Source: Thiogranum sp. (GTDB lineage: Bacteria; Pseudomonadota; Gammaproteobacteria; DSM-19610). Taken from it: a DNA stretch of 64,000 bases. The position numbers and the translations under genes are program-made. The stretch covers positions 1 through 64,000 of the forward strand of contig JAGFJP010000003.1 in the NCBI GenBank assembly GCA_024102665.1, given 5' to 3'. Positions within the stretch are counted from its first letter, which is position 1, and every line of letters starts with the position of its first letter. The notes under the pieces were generated by a model, which was given only the letters and a program-made list of their open reading frames with translations, did not search any database and was not told the DNA's origin. Shown here piece by piece: positions 1 through 13,227 of this stretch.

Positions 1-2686
<2,686 letters not shown>

Positions 2687-2722
2687 TTCGGTGTAACGTT
2701 TTTCATTTAAAGGTTTTGACTC

Positions 2723-3562
2723 ATGAAATTGTGTGGATTCGACGTGGGGCTGGACGCTCCGTTCTTTCTTATTGCCGGCCCCTGTGTCATCGAAAGCGAG
2801 GAACTGGCGCTGTCGACAGCCTCTGATCTGAAGCAGATCACCGCTGAACTGGGGATCCCGTTTATTTACAAATCCTCCTTCGACAAGGCCAACCGTTCCT
2901 CCGGCACCAGCTTTCGCGGTCCCGGAATGGAAGCCGGCCTGCAGATACTGCAAAAGGTAAAGGACCAGCTGGGTGTGCCGGTGCTGACCGATGTGCACGA
3001 GGACACGCCGCTGGATGAAGTCGCCAGTGTCGTCGACGTCCTGCAGACGCCGGCCTTCCTGTGCCGTCAGACCAATTTCATCCAGAACGTGGCGCGCACC
3101 GGCAAACCGGTCAACATCAAGAAGGGACAGTTCCTCGCCCCCTGGGACATGAAAAACGTCGTCGACAAGGCGCGCGCCGTCGGCAACGACCAGATCATGG
3201 TGTGCGAACGCGGCGTTTCTTTCGGCTATAACAACCTGGTATCCGACATGCGTTCGCTGGCCGCGATGCGCGACACCGGCGCGCCGGTGGTGTTCGACGC
3301 GACGCATTCGGTGCAGTTGCCGGGCGGACAGGGCAGCGCTTCGGGCGGACAGCGGGAATATGTGCCGGTACTGGCGCGGGCGGCGATTGCCGCGGGCGTG
3401 TCCGGGCTGTTCATGGAAACCCATCCCAACCCGGAAAAAGCCCTCAGCGATGGTCCGAACGCCTGGCCGCTGGCTCAGATGAAGGAACTGCTGGAACTGC
3501 TACAGCTGCTGGATCGCGCGGTGAAGTCGCGCCCGTTCGCGGAAGCCAGCTTGATGGGGTGA
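2723..3562 (+). CDS. kdsA: 3-deoxy-8-phosphooctulonate (KDO-8-P) synthase
   Basis: Condenses phosphoenolpyruvate with arabinose-5-phosphate to KDO-8-phosphate, the precursor of the inner-core sugar of lipopolysaccharide. The product is 279 residues and shows the family signatures IAGPCVIES near residue 17, the [12 protein letters not shown] substrate loop, and [17 protein letters not shown] near the C-terminus. The metal- and PEP-site residues Glu and His are intact there, unlike the DAHP-synthase-like gene at 51092-52204. It lies 36 bases after pyrG. The partner kdsB lies at the other end of the window, at 63641. Confidence 0.97.
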   Translation: MKLCGFDVGLDAPFFLIAGPCVIESEELALSTASDLKQITAELGIPFIYKSSFDKANRSSGTSFRGPGMEAGLQILQKVKDQLGVPVLTDVHEDTPLDEVASVVDVLQTPAFLCRQTNFIQNVARTGKPVNIKKGQFLAPWDMKNVVDKARAVGNDQIMVCERGVSFGYNNLVSDMRSLAAMRDTGAPVVFDATHSVQLPGGQGSASGGQREYVPVLARAAIAAGVSGLFMETHPNPEKALSDGPNAWPLAQMKELLELLQLLDRAVKSRPFAEASLMG

Positions 3563-3604
3563 CAGGTATCCGGTTGCCCCGTCGGCCGTGTAGTCACAAA
3601 GCAC

Positions 3605-3633
3605 TTGATAAAAAGCACTTAAGAAATTGTATT
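3605..3633 (+). promoter_or_regulatory. Candidate sigma-70 promoter for eno
   Basis: TTGATA at 3605-3610 and TGTATT at 3628-3633 are separated by 17 bases, in an AT-rich gap that stands out from the GC-rich surroundings. The gap also holds two copies of AAGCACTT about 15 bases apart. The -10 matches consensus at only four of six positions, so the call rests on spacing and composition. It would let eno be transcribed separately from pyrG-kdsA. Confidence 0.42.
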
Positions 3634-3641
3634 CGGAGTAG

Positions 3642-4931
<1,290 letters not shown>

Positions 4932-4938
4932 CCCGGCG

Positions 4939-5232
4939 ATGCGCTGGCTGGTGTGGCTGCTGGTTGTGCTTCTGCTGCTGTTGCAGTACCGCCTGTGGAT
5001 CGGTGACGGCAGCCTTGCGGAAGTCTGGGACTTGTATCAGCAGGTGCAGGCGCAACACGAGGAGAACCGGCAATTGCGCGAACGCAACCAGGCGCTGGAA
5101 GCGGAAGTGAAGGATCTGAAGGAAGGCCTCGAAGCCCTCGAGGAACGCGCCCGGGAAGAGCTCGGCATGATCAAGCGGGACGAATCCTTTTACCAGGTCA
5201 TCGAGGATCCGCCTGTGAAAGCGGATGAATAG
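4939..5232 (+). CDS. ftsB: Cell division protein FtsB
   Basis: Small bitopic inner-membrane protein of the FtsQ-FtsB-FtsL subcomplex that links early and late divisome proteins. The product is 97 residues. An N-terminal transmembrane helix (WLVWLLVVLLLLLQYRLW, about residues 3-20) is followed by a coiled coil (about residues 35-75, rich in Glu, Leu and Gln heptads) and the conserved REELGMIKRDESFYQVI segment near the C-terminus. The frame opens earlier, at 4900, inside eno, but the ATG at 4939 puts the membrane helix at the N-terminus as in the family. It overlaps ispD by eight bases. Confidence 0.93.
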   Translation: MRWLVWLLVVLLLLLQYRLWIGDGSLAEVWDLYQQVQAQHEENRQLRERNQALEAEVKDLKEGLEALEERAREELGMIKRDESFYQVIEDPPVKADE

Positions 5233-5938
5233 CCGGCCGGCGCTGTGGGCCGTGGTGCCGGCCGCCGGGGTCGGCAGCCGCATGGGCAGCGCCGTCCCGA
5301 AACAATTTCTCAGACTCGGCAGCCTGACTGTTCTCGAACACGCCATCGACGCCCTGTGGCGCATTCCCGGCCTCGCCGGACTGGTGCTGGTAAGCAACGA
5401 TGCTGCCGCCGCGCAGGCGCTCGAGCGCATCTTTCCCGAGCGCAGGATACTGTCCGCCGCGGGCGGCGCGCAGCGTTGCCATTCGGTGCTCAACGGTCTC
5501 CGCACATTGCAGCAGCAGGCGCGTGACGATGACTGGGTGCTGGTGCACGACGCCGCGCGACCCTGTGTGCGCGCCGCGGATCTGCACAAGCTGGTGGACA
5601 CGCTGACCGCGATCGACAATGGCATCGGCGGCCTGCTCGGCGTGCCAGTCAGCGATACCATCAAGCGCACAGCCGCGGACCGGCGTATTGAGACCACGGT
5701 CGAGCGCGAAGGGCTGTGGCATGCGCAGACCCCGCAGATGTTCCGCCTCGGCGAACTGCTGACGGCGCTGCAGCAAGCGCTCGCCGATGGCTTTGAGGTC
5801 ACCGACGAGGCGTCGGCCATGGAGCACGCCGGTCACCGACCCCTGATGGTCGAGGGCCATGCGGATAATTTCAAGATCACCCGCCCGGAGGATCTGCCGC
5901 TGGCGGAACTGTATCTGAAGCAACAGGACAGGTTATGA
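5225..5938 (+). CDS. ispD: 2-C-methyl-D-erythritol 4-phosphate cytidylyltransferase
   Basis: Third enzyme of the non-mevalonate isoprenoid pathway; it transfers CMP to methylerythritol 4-phosphate. The product is 237 residues. The CTP-binding loop [17 protein letters not shown] lies at about residues 10-26; [10 protein letters not shown] and the Thr/Asp-rich [11 protein letters not shown] segment are also intact. It starts inside the end of ftsB and ends in an ATGA overlap with ispF, so translation of the pair is probably coupled. The two enzymes act two steps apart in the same pathway. Confidence 0.97.
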   Translation: MNSRPALWAVVPAAGVGSRMGSAVPKQFLRLGSLTVLEHAIDALWRIPGLAGLVLVSNDAAAAQALERIFPERRILSAAGGAQRCHSVLNGLRTLQQQARDDDWVLVHDAARPCVRAADLHKLVDTLTAIDNGIGGLLGVPVSDTIKRTAADRRIETTVEREGLWHAQTPQMFRLGELLTALQQALADGFEVTDEASAMEHAGHRPLMVEGHADNFKITRPEDLPLAELYLKQQDRL

Positions 5939-6402
5939 GAATCGGCCAGGGGTTCGATGTGCACGCCTTCCAGGACGGCGGCCGGCTGGTGCTGGGCGGC
6001 GTGACAATTCCGTATGCGCAAAGCCTCGCCGCGCATTCCGATGGCGACGTGGCGCTGCACGCCTTGTGCGATGCCTTGCTGGGTGCTGCCGGGCTCGGCG
6101 ATATCGGACGTCATTTCCCGGACAGCGACTCGGCTTACCGCGGTATCGACAGTCGCGAACTGCTGCGCAGCGTGGTGCGGAAAGTGCACGAAAGCGGTTT
6201 CACGGTCGGCAATGCCGATCTGACCCTGATCGCGCAGGCGCCGCGGCTTGCGCCCTTCATCGACGCCATGCGCGCCACTATCGCCGGCGACCTGCAGGTC
6301 GATGACGCGCAGGTCAACGTCAAGGCGACCACCACCGAGCATCTCGGTTTTACCGGCCGCAAAGAGGGCATCGCGGCGTTTGCTGTCGTGTTGCTGAACT
6401 GA
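5935..6402 (+). CDS. ispF: 2-C-methyl-D-erythritol 2,4-cyclodiphosphate synthase
   Basis: Cyclises CDP-methylerythritol 2-phosphate with release of CMP in the isoprenoid pathway. The product is 155 residues, the usual size of this trimeric enzyme. The metal ligands Asp8 and His10 lie in [12 protein letters not shown], and the third ligand His is in [20 protein letters not shown]. The family's GDIGRHFPD and [15 protein letters not shown] motifs are intact. The start ATG shares an ATGA with the ispD stop. truD begins on the last base of the stop codon. Confidence 0.97.
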   Translation: MRIGQGFDVHAFQDGGRLVLGGVTIPYAQSLAAHSDGDVALHALCDALLGAAGLGDIGRHFPDSDSAYRGIDSRELLRSVVRKVHESGFTVGNADLTLIAQAPRLAPFIDAMRATIAGDLQVDDAQVNVKATTTEHLGFTGRKEGIAAFAVVLLN

Positions 6403-7493
6403 TGGCGGCGAGGCCGGATTGCGCGCGCGCTGAACTTCCAACGATTCCGCTGGCGTTGCCCTGCGCCTGGGGCGGGCCGGTGGGGCGCGGTGTCGCCCGC
6501 GCAGTTCCCGAGGATTTCCAGGTCGTCGAAATACCCCTGGCGACGCCTTCGGGGGAAGGCGAGCACAGCTGGCTGTACGTGCGCAAACGCAATGCCAATA
6601 CCCAGTGGGTGGCCCGCCAGCTGGCGCGCCACGCCGGAGTGCCGGGTTCGGCAGTCAGCTATGCCGGCCTGAAAGACCGCAACGCGGTTACCGAGCAATG
6701 GTTCTCCGTGCATTTGCCGGGACGGCAGGATCCCGACTGGCGTGCGCTGGCCTGCCAGGACGTGGAGATTCTCGAGGCGCGGCGCCACACGCGCAAACTC
6801 AGGAGCGGCACCTTGCGCGGTAACCGTTTTCGCCTGGTGGTGCGCGACGTGGATGCAGATCGCGTGCTCATCGAACAGCGTCTCGGGCAGTTGCGCGCCG
6901 GCGGTTTTCCGAACGCATTCGGTCCGCAGCGTTTCGGTCATGGCGGCGCCAATCTGCAGGCCGCCGCGCGCCTGTTGCAGGACCCGCGGGCGCGTGTGCC
7001 GCGGGACAAGCGCAGCATCTACCTGTCGGCGGTGCGCGCGGCGCTGTTCAACCGGGTGCTCGCGGCGCGCATCGCCGACGCAAGCTGGAATCGCGCGCTG
7101 CCGGGCGAGGCCCTGCAACTGGAGGGCAAATCCGCGTGCTTCGTCGCCGGCGACGTGGACGCGGACATTGTCGCAAGGCTCGCAGCACTCGAAATCCATC
7201 CTACCGGTCCCTTGTGCGGAGACGGCGAATCGCTCGCCGTCGGCGCGGCGGCGCAATTCGAGTCCGACCTGCTGCAACCCTGGGATGGCTGGATCGGCGC
7301 ACTGCGGCGCTTCAGGCTGGCCAGGGCACGGCGCGCGTTGCGCGCGCTGGCCGGCGATCTGAGCTGGCACAGCGATAACGGACGTGACTGGACGCTGATG
7401 TTTTCGCTGCCGCCCGGTGCCTACGCCACCAGTCTGCTGCGCGAGCTGTTCGAGCTGGATGACAGCGCGGCAGATGAAACCGCGGCTGAGTGA
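6402..7493 (+). CDS. truD: tRNA pseudouridine(13) synthase
   Basis: Makes pseudouridine at position 13 of tRNA(Glu). The product is 363 residues. The catalytic Asp is residue 92 in the signature YAGLKDRNAVTEQWFS. FGPQRFGHGGANLQAAARLL and the central TruD-specific insertion follow. The start ATG overlaps the ispF stop by one base (TGATG). The order ispF-truD-surE-pcm is widespread in gammaproteobacteria; here yggS and a reverse-strand smrA interrupt it. Confidence 0.95.
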   Translation: MAARPDCARAELPTIPLALPCAWGGPVGRGVARAVPEDFQVVEIPLATPSGEGEHSWLYVRKRNANTQWVARQLARHAGVPGSAVSYAGLKDRNAVTEQWFSVHLPGRQDPDWRALACQDVEILEARRHTRKLRSGTLRGNRFRLVVRDVDADRVLIEQRLGQLRAGGFPNAFGPQRFGHGGANLQAAARLLQDPRARVPRDKRSIYLSAVRAALFNRVLAARIADASWNRALPGEALQLEGKSACFVAGDVDADIVARLAALEIHPTGPLCGDGESLAVGAAAQFESDLLQPWDGWIGALRRFRLARARRALRALAGDLSWHSDNGRDWTLMFSLPPGAYATSLLRELFELDDSAADETAAE

Positions 7494-8191
7494 ACGGCAT
7501 GCACGCCGCCGCAGACAGACTGGCCGAGGTTCGTGAACGCATCGAGCAGGCGGCGCGCCGCAGCGGGCGCGCTGCGGACGATGTCCGGCTCATCGCCGTT
7601 TCCAAGACCAAGCCGCTGCAGGCGGTGCAGGCGCTGGCGGAGCTTGGGCAGAAGGATTTCGGCGAGAGCCAGATCAACGAAGCGCTGACCAAGATACCGG
7701 CGCTCGCCGGAGGCGGCCTCGAGTGGCATTTCATCGGGCACCTGCAATCCAACAAGACGCGGTATATCCCGGGCAATTTTCAATGGGTGCATTCCATCGA
7801 CAGCCTCAGGCTGGCGCGCCGCGTCGCCGAGGCTGCGCAGCAGGCGGGCGTGGAGATCAACCTGCTGCTGCAGGTGAATGTCGCTGCCGATCCCGCCAAG
7901 CACGGTGTCGCTAGCGGCGAGCTGCTGTCGCTGGTCGATGAACTGCTGGGGGAGCAGCTCGCCGGAATCCGGTTGCGCGGCCTGATGACCATCGGCCGGC
8001 TGGATGCCGGTGAAAGGGAAACGCGCGCCGCGTTCGCGCAGTTGCGCGGTCTGCTGGAGCAATGCCGGCAACGTTTCGGGCCGGCGTTCGCGGAACTCTC
8101 CATGGGCATGAGCGGGGATTACGAACTGGCGATCGAAGAGGGCGCGACCATGGTGCGCGTGGGGTCGGCGTTGTTCGGCGAAAGGGGCTAG
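7490..8191 (+). CDS. yggS: YggS-family pyridoxal phosphate homeostasis protein
   Basis: PLP-binding protein with an alanine-racemase-like TIM barrel but no known catalytic reaction; in other bacteria it controls vitamin B6 and amino-acid homeostasis. The product is 233 residues from a GTG start at 7490 in a GTGA overlap with truD. An ATG at 7499 is the alternative start. The PLP lysine is in LIAVSKTKP near residue 40; FGESQINEAL, WHFIGHLQSNKTRYI and the C-terminal LSMGMSGDYELAIEEGATMVRVGSALFG are all intact. More often yggS sits beside proC or pil genes, so the place after truD is a local variation. Confidence 0.93.
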   Translation: MNGMHAAADRLAEVRERIEQAARRSGRAADDVRLIAVSKTKPLQAVQALAELGQKDFGESQINEALTKIPALAGGGLEWHFIGHLQSNKTRYIPGNFQWVHSIDSLRLARRVAEAAQQAGVEINLLLQVNVAADPAKHGVASGELLSLVDELLGEQLAGIRLRGLMTIGRLDAGERETRAAFAQLRGLLEQCRQRFGPAFAELSMGMSGDYELAIEEGATMVRVGSALFGERG

Positions 8192-8207
8192 TCCTGCGCA
8201 GGCGGCG

Positions 8208-8741
8208 CTACTTGCGTTTCAGCAGCACGTACACCGCTCCCGCGCCGCCATCGCAGGCGCGTGCCGTGGAATAGGCCAGGACTTCATCGCGCTGTCTCAG
8301 CCAGCCGCCCACCTTGCTTTTGAGCACCGGGTTGCGGTGACGCGAGCCGCGGCCCTTGCCGTGGATGATGCGCGCGCACTGGATGCGCTTGCGCCGGCAT
8401 TCGAGCAGAAACGCAGCGACCGCTTCGCGCGCCACCGCCACCGTCATGCCGTGCAGATCGAGCTCGGCGTCCACCACGATCTGGCCGCGGCGCAATTTTT
8501 TCAGGGTGCGGGTCTGCAGGCCCGGACGGATGAAAATCAGCTCGTCACCGGTTTCCATGTCCGCGGGGTCGAACGCTTCGGACAGCAGGTCGCGCAGGAC
8601 TTCGGCGTCATCCTGTTCCCGGAAAACCGGGCGCGGGCTGACCGCGCGCTTTGCAGGCGGGACACGGTCGTCCGCCACCGGCTTGACCGGTCCGACCGCG
8701 TCGCGAAACAGGGCGATGTCATCTTCGTCAGGCGGGTTCAT
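8208..8741 (-). CDS. smrA: Smr-domain protein, SmrA/YdaL type
   Basis: Stand-alone Smr (small MutS-related) domain protein of 177 residues, likely a DNA- or RNA-acting endonuclease. The Smr domain occupies about the C-terminal 90 residues, with the family signatures [14 protein letters not shown] and [21 protein letters not shown], including the HGKG loop. The N-terminal half is charged, Pro-rich and probably flexible. The gene is single and reversed between yggS and surE, 17 bases past the yggS stop. The chromosomal role of free SmrA proteins is poorly defined; the assignment is to domain rather than to pathway. Confidence 0.87.
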   Translation of the reverse strand: MNPPDEDDIALFRDAVGPVKPVADDRVPPAKRAVSPRPVFREQDDAEVLRDLLSEAFDPADMETGDELIFIRPGLQTRTLKKLRRGQIVVDAELDLHGMTVAVAREAVAAFLLECRRKRIQCARIIHGKGRGSRHRNPVLKSKVGGWLRQRDEVLAYSTARACDGGAGAVYVLLKRK

Positions 8742-8815
8742 GGCATTCCATTGTAAACATTTCGCCGCACAGGGTAATGGGCGGCAGCGGCGGAGTCCGG
8801 TATTATTGCCCCCGC

Positions 8816-9574
8816 ATGCACATCTTGATCAGTAATGACGACGGCTACCGCGCTCCGGGCCTGCGCTGCCTGGCGGAGGCCCTGGCGACTGTAGCGCAGG
8901 TCACCGTCGTGGCCCCGGAACGCGACCGCAGCGGCGCCAGCAATTCCCTGACCCTGGACAACCCGATCCGCGCCCGCCAGGCCGAGAACGGCTACACCTA
9001 TGTCGACGGCACGCCCACCGACTGCGTGCACCTGGCGATCACCGGCTTGCTGGAACAGGAACCGGACATGGTGGTTTCCGGTATCAACTCCGGCGCCAAT
9101 CTCGGTGACGACGTCCTCTATTCGGGAACCGTGGCCGCCGCCATGGAAGGGCGCTTCCTCGGACTGCCTGCCATTGCGGTGTCGCTGGTTTCCTTCGAGC
9201 CGGATTATTTCGATACCGCCGCGCGGGTCATTCTGGCGTTGCTCGACCGGCTGGAATGCGATCCTGTTCCCGTTGACACCATTCTCAATGTGAATGTTCC
9301 GGCGTTGCCGTTCGATGAACTGCAGGGCTGGCAGGTGACACGGCTCGGCAACCGCCACAGATCGGAACCGGTGATCCGTCAGACCGACCCGCGCGGCCGT
9401 CCCATTTACTGGGTGGGGCCGGCCGGATGCGAGCAGGACGCCGGCCCCGGTACCGACTTTTACGCGGTGCGCAATGGTTTCGTTTCGGTGACTCCGATAC
9501 AGGTCGACCTCACGCGTTACGATGCGCTGGAGCGGGTCAGGGCGAGCCTGGGCCCGAAATGGGATATCAGGTGA
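8816..9574 (+). CDS. surE: 5'/3'-nucleotidase SurE
   Basis: Metal-dependent nucleoside monophosphatase, also active on exopolyphosphate, linked to stationary-phase survival. The product is 252 residues. The metal-binding Asp pair is at the N-terminus in [11 protein letters not shown]. The second site appears in [13 protein letters not shown] and GTPTDCVH, and [26 protein letters not shown] is intact. The frame opens at 8777, but the ATG at 8816 gives the family N-terminus. It leads the block surE-pcm-yqaA-nlpD-rpoS, conserved in gammaproteobacteria, and overlaps pcm through GTGA. Confidence 0.96.
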   Translation: MHILISNDDGYRAPGLRCLAEALATVAQVTVVAPERDRSGASNSLTLDNPIRARQAENGYTYVDGTPTDCVHLAITGLLEQEPDMVVSGINSGANLGDDVLYSGTVAAAMEGRFLGLPAIAVSLVSFEPDYFDTAARVILALLDRLECDPVPVDTILNVNVPALPFDELQGWQVTRLGNRHRSEPVIRQTDPRGRPIYWVGPAGCEQDAGPGTDFYAVRNGFVSVTPIQVDLTRYDALERVRASLGPKWDIR

Positions 9575-10227
9575 AAGCCATCAGCCAGGGCATAGGCATG
9601 ACCTCGCAGCGTACCCGCGACCGGCTGGTATCGCGCTTGCGCGCTGAAGGCATCAAGGACAAGGCGGTGCTCGAGGCTATCGCTTCGACGCCGCGTCACC
9701 TGTTCGTCGACGAAGCGCTGGCCAGCCGTGCCTATGAAGACACCGCGTTACCGATCGGCCACGGGCAGACCATTTCGCAACCCTACATTGTCGCGCGTAT
9801 GACCGAACTGGTGATGCAGGTCAGCCCGCGCACGGTGCTGGAAGTCGGCACCGGTTCGGGTTACCAGGCGGCGATACTCGCAAAGCTGGTGGAAAAAGTG
9901 TACAGCACTGAACGTATCGAGGTGCTCGCCACCCAGGCGCGGCAGCGTTTTCGCCAGCTCGGTTACCGCAACGTGCGCGTGCAGCACAGCGACGGCAGCC
10001 TTGGCTGGCCGCAGTTCAAACCTTTCGATGCCATTATCGTCACCGCCGGCGGCGCCGAAATCCCCGAAGATCTGCTGGGACAACTGGCGATCGGCGGCCG
10101 CCTGGTGATGCCGCTGGGCGACCAGGGCAGTCAGATCCTGGTGTCCATTACCCGCACCCCGACGGTTTACGAGCGCGTGGACTTCGAGCCCGTCAGTTTC
10201 GTGCCCTTACTTGGAGGCGCCGGCTGA
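9571..10227 (+). CDS. pcm: Protein-L-isoaspartate O-methyltransferase
   Basis: Repairs age-damaged isoaspartyl residues by S-adenosylmethionine-dependent methylation. From the GTG at 9571 the product is 218 residues. The SAM-binding motif [16 protein letters not shown], the preceding [15 protein letters not shown], and the post-motif [13 protein letters not shown] are all visible. The GTG lies in a GTGA overlap with surE and is preferred here; an ATG at 9598 ([10 protein letters not shown]) would also give a normal N-terminus. It sits with surE and rpoS, whose products also serve stationary-phase survival. Confidence 0.94.
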   Translation: MKAISQGIGMTSQRTRDRLVSRLRAEGIKDKAVLEAIASTPRHLFVDEALASRAYEDTALPIGHGQTISQPYIVARMTELVMQVSPRTVLEVGTGSGYQAAILAKLVEKVYSTERIEVLATQARQRFRQLGYRNVRVQHSDGSLGWPQFKPFDAIIVTAGGAEIPEDLLGQLAIGGRLVMPLGDQGSQILVSITRTPTVYERVDFEPVSFVPLLGGAG

Positions 10228-10808
10228 TGCGTCTGTTCACCCGTTTGTACGACGCGGCGTTGCGCTGGTCGCGGCACCGCCATGCACCGCGTTATCTCGG
10301 TGCGCTGAGTTTCGCGGAATCGTCTTTTTTTCCGGTGCCGCCGGATGTCATGCTGATGCCCATGAGCCTGGCAAAACCCGAGCGCGCCATGGCGTTCGCC
10401 CTGCTCACCACCGTGACGTCGGTGGCCGGCGGCATCGCCGGCTACGCCATCGGTTATTTCGCGCTGGAATGGGTGGCGCCGCTGATCCAGGAGGGCGGCC
10501 GCTGGGCGGTCGCCTATGCCAGGGCCTCTGCCTGGTTCGATCAATGGGGATTCTGGGCGATATTGATCGCGGGATTCTCGCCGATTCCGTACAAGGTATT
10601 CACCATTTCCGCCGGTGCCCTGGCGATGAGCTTCCTGCCGTTTGTGGTGGCATCGGCGATCGGGCGTGGCGCGCGATTCTTCCTGGTGGCGGGCCTGCTG
10701 GCATGGGGCGGTGCGGCCATGGAAGCGCGCCTTCGACTCTACGTGGAATGGATCGGCTGGGCAGTGGTGGGACTCGGGGGTGTGGCGTATCTGGTGTTGC
10801 GCGGGTAG
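10227..10808 (+). CDS. yqaA: YqaA-family inner-membrane protein (DedA/VTT-like)
   Basis: Integral membrane protein of 193 residues in the VTT/SNARE-associated superfamily related to DedA. Conserved FAESSFFPVPPDVMLMPM near the N-terminus and the GFSPIPYKVFTISAGALAM re-entrant segment near residues 113-131 define the family. About four hydrophobic stretches are visible. DedA-related proteins are implicated in lipid flipping and membrane homeostasis; no precise function can be given for this branch. The start ATG overlaps the pcm stop by one base. Confidence 0.86.
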   Translation: MRLFTRLYDAALRWSRHRHAPRYLGALSFAESSFFPVPPDVMLMPMSLAKPERAMAFALLTTVTSVAGGIAGYAIGYFALEWVAPLIQEGGRWAVAYARASAWFDQWGFWAILIAGFSPIPYKVFTISAGALAMSFLPFVVASAIGRGARFFLVAGLLAWGGAAMEARLRLYVEWIGWAVVGLGGVAYLVLRG

Positions 10809-10812
10809 ATCG

Positions 10813-11691
10813 ATGCCGCAGCGTGTGTTATTGCCGGTGTTGTTGTGCCTGCTGTCGGCGTGCGCGCCTTACGAGGCGCGGGCTCCGGTGGGCGACCGCA
10901 CCCAGCGCCCCGCGAGCATTCCCGCGTCGCACACCGTGCGTATCGGCGATACGCTGTTCTCGGTGGCGTTTCTCTACGGGCTTAGCGTCGATGAGATTGC
11001 TGCCTGGAACGGGCTTCGCGAACCCTATCTCATTTATGGCGGGCAGAAGCTGCGACTGACGCCGCCGCCGAAATCAGCGCCCGCACCGGCGGCAGCGGCT
11101 CCAGCGAAACGGCAACCGCAACCGCAACCGCAACCCGCTCCATCGCTGCCGAAAGTGCAGGCCTCGCAGCCCAGACCTGACTGGTCGCAGGTGCCGGCCA
11201 GTCAGCCGAAAACGGGCGCGCCGGGCGCTGCTGCGCCGATCGTGGCGGCGCCGGCCACCTCGCGACCGGGGCCCGTCGCCACCGCCCCCGCGATCCGGCC
11301 CGAGCCGGCGTTTGCCGCGGACATTGTCTGGAAATGGCCGGCCGACGGACGCCTGATACGCAGCTACGATGCCACCGCCAGCGGCAAAAAAGGAATTGAT
11401 ATAGCAGGGAAAACCGGTGACGACGTGCGCGCCGCGGCAAGCGGCAAGGTGGTCTACTCGGGGAGTGGACTCAGCGGCTACGGAAGGCTTATTATCATCA
11501 AACATAACAACGACTTTCTGAGTGCCTATGCGCACAACAGAGAGCTTGTCGCCACGGAGGGCCAATGGGTGAAAGGCAATGAGGTCATCGCCCGCATGGG
11601 GAGCAGTGGTACGGATCGAACGATGTTGCACTTCGAGATCCGTAAACAGGGACGACCCGTTGATCCGCTTCGCTACTTGCCGAGGCGTTAG
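10813..11691 (+). CDS. nlpD: NlpD-like lipoprotein: LysM plus degenerate LytM domain
   Basis: Outer-membrane lipoprotein that activates septal amidases and so helps split daughter-cell peptidoglycan. The product is 292 residues. A lipoprotein signal ends in the lipobox LSAC with Cys17. A LysM domain follows at about residues 38-83 ([20 protein letters not shown]), then a Pro/Ala/Gln-rich linker, then a LytM/M23 domain. The LytM zinc-ligand positions are lost: KKGIDIAG replaces the usual His-containing motif, and MLHFE replaces HLHFE. This fits an activator, not an active peptidase. The ATG at 10813 follows yqaA by a few bases; rpoS follows within 40 bases. Confidence 0.93.
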   Translation: MPQRVLLPVLLCLLSACAPYEARAPVGDRTQRPASIPASHTVRIGDTLFSVAFLYGLSVDEIAAWNGLREPYLIYGGQKLRLTPPPKSAPAPAAAAPAKRQPQPQPQPAPSLPKVQASQPRPDWSQVPASQPKTGAPGAAAPIVAAPATSRPGPVATAPAIRPEPAFAADIVWKWPADGRLIRSYDATASGKKGIDIAGKTGDDVRAAASGKVVYSGSGLSGYGRLIIIKHNNDFLSAYAHNRELVATEGQWVKGNEVIARMGSSGTDRTMLHFEIRKQGRPVDPLRYLPRR

Positions 11692-11729
11692 GCTACTTTG
11701 GCAGGGGGATTGACCGAGGGGCTGATGGC

Positions 11730-12689
11730 ATGAGCAGAAAACAGCGAAACGAAACCGAAGCGTTGCCCGGTAGCGAAGACGGCAACGATGAAGCGCTGAA
11801 CGAGACGACTGTGGTTGCGAGCGAGCCGGTGCACCACGAGCCGCCCGAGACCGAAGCGCATTTCGATGCCACCCGCATGTACCTGAGCGAAATCGGCTTC
11901 TCGCCTTTGCTGAGCGCCGAGGAAGAAGTCTATTACGCGCGCCTCGCGCAAAAGGGCGAGGAAAGCGGCCGCCGCCGCATGATAGAAAGCAATCTGCGGC
12001 TGGTGGTCAAAATCGCGCGCCGCTACATCGGCCGCGGGCTGGCGCTGCTGGATCTCATCGAAGAAGGCAACCTGGGCCTGATTCGCGCCGTGGAGAAATT
12101 CGATCCGGAACGCGGTTTCCGCTTTTCCACCTACGCCACCTGGTGGATTCGCCAGACCATCGAGCGCGCCATCATGAACCAGACGCGCACTATCCGCCTG
12201 CCGATTCACGTGGTGAAAGAACTCAACGGTTACCTGCAGGCAGCGCGGCGCCTGGCGCAGTCGCTGGATCATGAACCCAACGCCGAGGAACTCGCGGAAC
12301 TGCTGGACAAGCCGCTGCAGGACGTGAAACGCCTGCTCAAGCTCAATGAGCGTGTCACATCGGTGGACGTGCCGATCGGCAAGGATTCGGATAAATCCCT
12401 GCTCGACGCCATCCCCGATGAAAGCAATGTGGATCCCTCCGACCTGCTGCAGGACGAAGATGTGCTGGCGAACCTGGAAATCTGGGTCGGTCGCCTGTCC
12501 GACAAGCAACGCGAAGTGGTGGAGCGCCGTTTCGGCCTGCACGGCTACAAGATCTCCACGCTGGAAGAAGTCGGCAATGAAATCGGTGTGACGCGCGAGC
12601 GCGTCCGCCAAATCCAGATGGACGCGCTGAAACGGCTGCGCGAAATTCTCGAAAGCGAAGGGTTCTCTTCGGACGCGTTGTTCGGCTAA
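11730..12689 (+). CDS. rpoS: RNA polymerase sigma factor RpoS (sigma-38)
   Basis: General stress and stationary-phase sigma factor, 319 residues. Region 1.2 ([21 protein letters not shown]) leads into region 2 with [60 protein letters not shown]. Region 3 and region 4.2, with the helix-turn-helix [20 protein letters not shown], are complete. An acidic N-terminal leader of about 45 residues precedes region 1.2. The position directly after nlpD is classic and supports RpoS over RpoD or RpoH; in enterics a major rpoS promoter lies inside nlpD. Its stop overlaps the end of the convergent Mth938-like gene by four bases. Confidence 0.96.
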   Translation: MSRKQRNETEALPGSEDGNDEALNETTVVASEPVHHEPPETEAHFDATRMYLSEIGFSPLLSAEEEVYYARLAQKGEESGRRRMIESNLRLVVKIARRYIGRGLALLDLIEEGNLGLIRAVEKFDPERGFRFSTYATWWIRQTIERAIMNQTRTIRLPIHVVKELNGYLQAARRLAQSLDHEPNAEELAELLDKPLQDVKRLLKLNERVTSVDVPIGKDSDKSLLDAIPDESNVDPSDLLQDEDVLANLEIWVGRLSDKQREVVERRFGLHGYKISTLEEVGNEIGVTRERVRQIQMDALKRLREILESEGFSSDALFG

Positions 12690-13057
12690 CGCAACAACAA
12701 CGCAGCAACCACGTTGCGGTCTTCCGCCAGCAGGATATTGAATGTCCGGCACGCGGCGGCCGTATCCATCACCTCGACACCGATGCCGGCCTGCAACAAA
12801 CCGACAGTCAGCCGCGGCGCAGGGAAACGCAGCGCGCGGCCGGTGCCGAGCAGCACGATTTCCGGTTGCATCGCGACAACCGGTTCCAGGTCCTCGGCGG
12901 TGAGTTCATGGTGTTCCTGCGGACGCCAGTCATCCACCAGGCGGTCGGCCGACAGAATGATACTGCGGCGGTAGCTGCGCGCGCCGACCGTGACCTCGCC
13001 ATCGCTGTAGGCGCGCACCAGATGTTCGCTGTAAAAACCTTCTTTGGCGAAATGCAT
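12686..13057 (-). CDS. Mth938-like domain protein
   Basis: Small cytoplasmic protein of 123 residues with the Mth938-like fold (Xcc1710 group). The core reads [14 protein letters not shown], then [15 protein letters not shown], then [32 protein letters not shown]. This pattern, with LLGTG and a nearly invariant ACRTFNIL, is characteristic. The biochemical function is unknown; the eukaryotic relative NDUFAF3 is a respiratory complex I assembly factor. The ATG at 13057 was chosen because upstream sequence is low-complexity and not family-like. It converges on rpoS and diverges from the aminotransferase. Confidence 0.82.
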   Translation of the reverse strand: MHFAKEGFYSEHLVRAYSDGEVTVGARSYRRSIILSADRLVDDWRPQEHHELTAEDLEPVVAMQPEIVLLGTGRALRFPAPRLTVGLLQAGIGVEVMDTAAACRTFNILLAEDRNVVAALLLR

Positions 13058-13227
13058 ATCGATACCCTGCGTGCGCGGCGCTCCTGGTGTCGCCACGCTG
13101 TGACGGCGTCCGCGGGCGCCGCGCCTTATGCCCAAGTGGCGCGACGCATCGTCCCCGCCAGCTTGTTGCAACCCAACATTTTCAGTACCCTACGCGCTTT
13201 ATTTGCTTATTGTAAAGGTCGCCGGAC

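Noticed and set aside
11377-11650. Active M23 peptidase in the NlpD-like protein
   Set aside because: Two zinc-ligand positions are replaced ([13 protein letters not shown]), so an enzymatic role is unlikely.
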